From contig CAJUMW010000005.1 of NCBI GenBank assembly GCA_910587625.1, positions 69,701 to 77,736 of the forward strand: DNA of 8,036 nucleotides, read 5' to 3'. A program made the translations under genes and the position numbers. The notes below the pieces were generated by a model, which did no database searches, was not told the DNA's origin, and saw only the letters and a program-made list of their open reading frames with translations. Of this stretch, positions 6,148 through 8,036 are shown piece after piece; position 1 is the first letter of the stretch; each line of letters opens with the position of its first letter. The DNA comes from an uncultured Christensenellaceae bacterium. GTDB lineage: Bacteria; Bacillota; Clostridia; Christensenellales; Borkfalkiaceae.

Positions 6148-7182
6148 ATGGATAAAAAACAGAACGAACAGGAAGAAGAGGTTGTCAATATACGGCATAC
6201 CATAACGGCGGAAGAAACTTTCACGCTCGCAAAGGACGTGTTCGACATCCGCTGTTTTATCAAAAACGTGTATTCCAACAGGGCGTTGATTGCGCGTAGG
6301 CTCAATCTTTTAACCTTGACGGTGAGCACGGTGTTTATGCTGCTTTATTCGGCATACGTTCTCTTTACGGGTCTTACAAAAAAACTTAATTTCGCTTTTG
6401 AAATTGTACTTTATTGCTTTTTGGCGGCTTATGCGGTGCTCTTTATAGTGCTGATAACGCTATCTGTTTGCAGCAGCCGTTCGAGCACTAAAAATGTCGC
6501 AAAATTCAAACGGACATTGAAAATATTTAAGCTTTTGGTAAGGTTGGTATCGGTTGCAATATCGATAACGGCAATATCATTGTCGACTTCGGGGGGGGAA
6601 TTTGCCGCGTCGAATATCGCGCTCGATGTCATAATTATAATATTTTCCGTGGTTTCGCTTATTTTTCAGATTATTCCCCTGTTTTTCGGCGGAATAGGTA
6701 AGCTTGTGCGCTGGCTTCTTTCCCCCGTAAAAATCAAGTACAGGTTCGGTAAAGTCATACTTGAATGGTACGAGCTCGCAGTGTCCGGTACAGCCGAAAA
6801 GGGCGCGGTCAAAAAGGTTTCAAGCAAGCATTTTGACGCAATAGGCGCGTTGATTGACTTATACTTAATGCCGTCGCTCGGAAAAAAGTACATAAATACA
6901 ATTTCCGCGTCGCAGCTTGTCACGCTTGTAGAGCGCACCGACGAAACCGAACGCCCCGTTTTAGAGGGTATTTTGAAAAACGTGTTTGCATATGCAACCG
7001 AGTGCGGCTATGTAACTTTCGACCCTTGTAAGGATTTGAATTTCGAAGGCAGCGTCGAAGAAGAGGAAAAACCCGAAAAACCTACTATAAAGGGCAGGCT
7101 TTTGAAAATGGGCGCTAATATCGGCAAATCTATGCTCGATAAATTCATTGCAAAATCCACCGAAGATAATGACGATAAATAA
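6148..7182 (+). CDS. Unrecognised four-helix membrane protein with charged C-terminal domain
   Basis: I do not recognise a family. The 344 residues divide into an acidic, probably cytoplasmic N-terminus (1-45), four hydrophobic helices at about 52-76, 81-107, 126-148 and 155-186, and a soluble C-terminal part (about 190-344). The latter has a helical segment at 228-295 and an acidic, lysine-rich linker (EEEEKPEKP, 304-312). No signal peptide, enzyme motif or cysteine cluster was seen. The ATG is preceded by AAAAGGG with 8 bases spacing, 14 bases after the ABC-F stop, so it is the third gene of the operon; a strong terminator follows. A run of eight G (6591-6598) encodes Ser148-Gly149-Gly150-Glu151 in the loop between helices 3 and 4. 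Codon use resembles the neighbours. It could be an envelope or stress-related protein, but nothing in the sequence assigns a function. Confidence 0.85.
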   Translation: MDKKQNEQEEEVVNIRHTITAEETFTLAKDVFDIRCFIKNVYSNRALIARRLNLLTLTVSTVFMLLYSAYVLFTGLTKKLNFAFEIVLYCFLAAYAVLFIVLITLSVCSSRSSTKNVAKFKRTLKIFKLLVRLVSVAISITAISLSTSGGEFAASNIALDVIIIIFSVVSLIFQIIPLFFGGIGKLVRWLLSPVKIKYRFGKVILEWYELAVSGTAEKGAVKKVSSKHFDAIGALIDLYLMPSLGKKYINTISASQLVTLVERTDETERPVLEGILKNVFAYATECGYVTFDPCKDLNFEGSVEEEEKPEKPTIKGRLLKMGANIGKSMLDKFIAKSTEDNDDK

Positions 7183-7194
7183 TTTTTAAAATCA

Positions 7195-7231
7195 AAACCG
7201 CCGTGCACTTTTAGCGCACGGCGGTTTTTTT
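7195..7231 (+). terminator. Terminator of the radical SAM-ABC-F-membrane protein operon
   Basis: A perfect 9-bp GC-rich stem, CCGCCGTGC (7198-7206) and GCACGGCGG (7216-7224), with a 9-base loop and T7 immediately after (7225-7231). AAAA precedes the left arm, so weak activity in the other direction is possible. It lies 15 bases after the membrane-protein stop and separates this operon from the AT-rich gene downstream. Confidence 0.95.
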
Positions 7232-7248
7232 ACTTAGTTTTCTAAGTA
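7231..7248. repeat. 7-bp inverted repeat upstream of the small-gene promoter
   Basis: TACTTAG (7231-7237) and CTAAGTA (7242-7248) are perfectly inverted around TTTT. The element lies 26 bases upstream of the -10 of the 92-residue protein, just before where a -35 would be. It could be a regulator site or only a weak hairpin behind the preceding terminator; no known operator is recognised. Confidence 0.4.
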
Positions 7249-7271
7249 TTAATGTTTTTTGTAAATATAGT

Positions 7272-7280
7272 TGATATAAT
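7272..7280 (+). promoter_or_regulatory. Extended -10 promoter of the small AT-rich gene
   Basis: TATAAT (7275-7280) is preceded by TGA (7272-7274), giving a TGn extended -10. No convincing -35 is present at 16-18 bases (the region at 7251-7257 reads AATGTTT), which is common for extended -10 promoters. The start would be near 7287, so the leader is short and carries the ribosome site GGAGG (7290-7294). Confidence 0.65.
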
Positions 7281-7300
7281 AAACGCAATGGAGGCAAATA

Positions 7301-7579
7301 ATGGAAAGTAATAAAAGAAATTGCGAAAATTGTAGATACTTCAGTAGGTATTATCTAAAAAAAACAAATTATTGGTGGGGTATATCAAAAGGAGTATGTG
7401 AAAATGTTTCGGTTGCAAATAAAGTAAGCAAAAAATGTGCGGTTGGATTTGTTTGTGATTTATGGTCTGAAAAAGACAATAATTCAAATACAAAAGAAGA
7501 AAAATTACGGACTAATTTAATTGATATAAAACATAGTTTGAAGAAAATTTTTGATTTATTAAATGATAGACCGCAGTAA
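7301..7579 (+). CDS. Small cysteine-containing protein, possibly zinc-binding; AT-rich gene
   Basis: A 92-residue protein of unknown function. The N-terminal part has CENC (Cys8, Cys11), an aromatic stretch (RYYLKKTNYWWG, 16-27), then Cys33, Cys46 and Cys52. The spacing suggests a small metal-binding (zinc-ribbon or rubredoxin-like) fold. It resembles, from memory only, small CxxC 'RYYxK...C...C' proteins of Clostridia. The C-terminal third (about 65-89) is a predicted amphipathic helix rich in Lys, Leu and Ile. Translation is well supported: GGAGG stands 6 bases before the ATG, with an extended -10 promoter upstream and a terminator downstream. Its composition is about 27% G+C by hand count against about 50% in sampled proS lines, with AT-ending codons, which suggests recent acquisition or relaxed selection. 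There are no membrane segments. It is clearly a gene; the function is open. Confidence 0.8.
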   Translation: MESNKRNCENCRYFSRYYLKKTNYWWGISKGVCENVSVANKVSKKCAVGFVCDLWSEKDNNSNTKEEKLRTNLIDIKHSLKKIFDLLNDRPQ

Positions 7580-7599
7580 ATATACTGCGGTCTGTTTTT
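7568..7599 (+). terminator. Terminator overlapping the end of the small gene
   Basis: A perfect 11-bp stem, AGACCGCAGTA (7568-7578) and TACTGCGGTCT (7583-7593), with a 4-base loop, then G and T5 (7595-7599). The left arm includes the last three codons (Arg-Pro-Gln) and most of the stop codon of the 92-residue protein. Read from the right, for glyS, the same hairpin has no good U-tract, so it favours the plus direction. Confidence 0.85.
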
Positions 7600-7601
7600 A
7601 A

Positions 7602-8036
7602 TTAAAATTCAAGCGATTTTTGTATATAGTTTTCAAGCTCGTCGATTTTCAGCCTTATTTGCTGCATGCTGTCCCTGTCGCGCACGGTGACGGTATCATC
7701 GTTGAGCGTGTCAAAGTCGACGGTAATGCAATACGGCGTGCCAATCTCGTCCTGTCTGCGGTAGCGCTTACCGATCGAGCCCGTCACGTCGTAAGTGACC
7801 GAAAACTTTTTGGCAAGTTTTTTATAAACTTCGTCCGCCTTGTCCGAAAGTCCTTTTTGCAACGGCAGAATTGCCGCTTTGTAGGGCGCAAGATAGGGGT
7901 GGAAGCGCATAACGGTTCTTACGTCGTTTTTCTCTGCGTCAAGCACCTCTTCGTCGTAAGCGTCGGTAAGGAAAGCAAGCACGCATCTTTCTACGCCGAG
8001 CGACGGCTCTATTACATAGGGTACGTACTTTTCGTT
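7602..8036 (-). CDS. glyS: Glycyl-tRNA synthetase (alpha2 type), C-terminal part; cut by the window edge
   Basis: The last 144 codons and stop of a class II GlyRS, the single-chain eukaryotic/Gram-positive type that charges tRNA(Gly); the frame stays open to the window edge at 8036. The start of the visible part, YVPYVIEPSLGVER, is the motif 3 region. It runs on through LAFLTDAY and HPYLAPYKAAILPL, which begins the anticodon-binding domain. GSIGKRYRRQDEIGTPYCI and the closing DDTVTVRDRDSMQQIR are characteristic of this domain in GlyRS and related class IIa synthetases. The N-terminal catalytic core, start codon and promoter lie outside, so any T-box leader cannot be seen. The internal ATG at 7982 is not the start, because conserved sequence continues before it. 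Composition matches proS. The gene converges on the small AT-rich gene. Confidence 0.95.
   Translation of the reverse strand, partial: NEKYVPYVIEPSLGVERCVLAFLTDAYDEEVLDAEKNDVRTVMRFHPYLAPYKAAILPLQKGLSDKADEVYKKLAKKFSVTYDVTGSIGKRYRRQDEIGTPYCITVDFDTLNDDTVTVRDRDSMQQIRLKIDELENYIQKSLEF

Overview
The window looks like chromosomal housekeeping DNA from a bacterium of the Bacillota (Firmicutes), probably an uncultured Clostridia-like lineage. The evidence is a SAM-sensing riboswitch ahead of metK, strong Shine-Dalgarno sites, sigma-A-type TTGACA/TATAAT promoters, an editing-domain-less ProRS of the archaeal/eukaryotic type, and an alpha2-type GlyRS. Sampled coding lines run at about 50% G+C. The finer taxonomic placement is an inference. 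No mobile element, tRNA, rRNA or CRISPR array was seen, and no gene-free stretch exceeds about 210 bases.

Layout, left to right. (1) proS (109-1536, +) has its own promoter and converges on metK; a bidirectional terminator at 1547-1575 separates them. (2) A minus-strand operon is transcribed from a near-consensus promoter at 3314-3342. It runs through a compact SAM-clan riboswitch (3225-3304) and an expression platform (3182-3234), then a GNAT acetyltransferase (3181-2732), then metK (2719-1574). The terminator hairpin of the platform also contains the GNAT Shine-Dalgarno, and its U-tract abuts the AUG. (3) Back to back with that promoter is a second one (3350-3378) driving a plus-strand operon: a PflA-like radical SAM protein (3385-4236), an ABC-F ATPase (4238-6133) and an unrecognised four-helix membrane protein (6148-7182), closed by a strong terminator. 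The position of this promoter predicts a leaderless mRNA for the radical SAM gene. (4) A small AT-rich island (about 27% G+C by hand count) holds one 92-residue cysteine-containing protein with its own promoter and terminator. (5) The 3' end of glyS (GlyRS) enters from the right edge on the minus strand.

The most coherent biology is around 3182-3385. SAM level should control production of SAM synthetase and, before it, an acetyltransferase of unknown substrate. An enzyme family that consumes SAM (radical SAM) is encoded divergently from the same 80-base intergenic promoter region. That functional link is an inference from layout only. No clearly new multi-gene system was found; the best leads are the riboswitch architecture, the SAM-controlled acetyltransferase, the leaderless radical SAM transcript and the AT-rich orphan gene.
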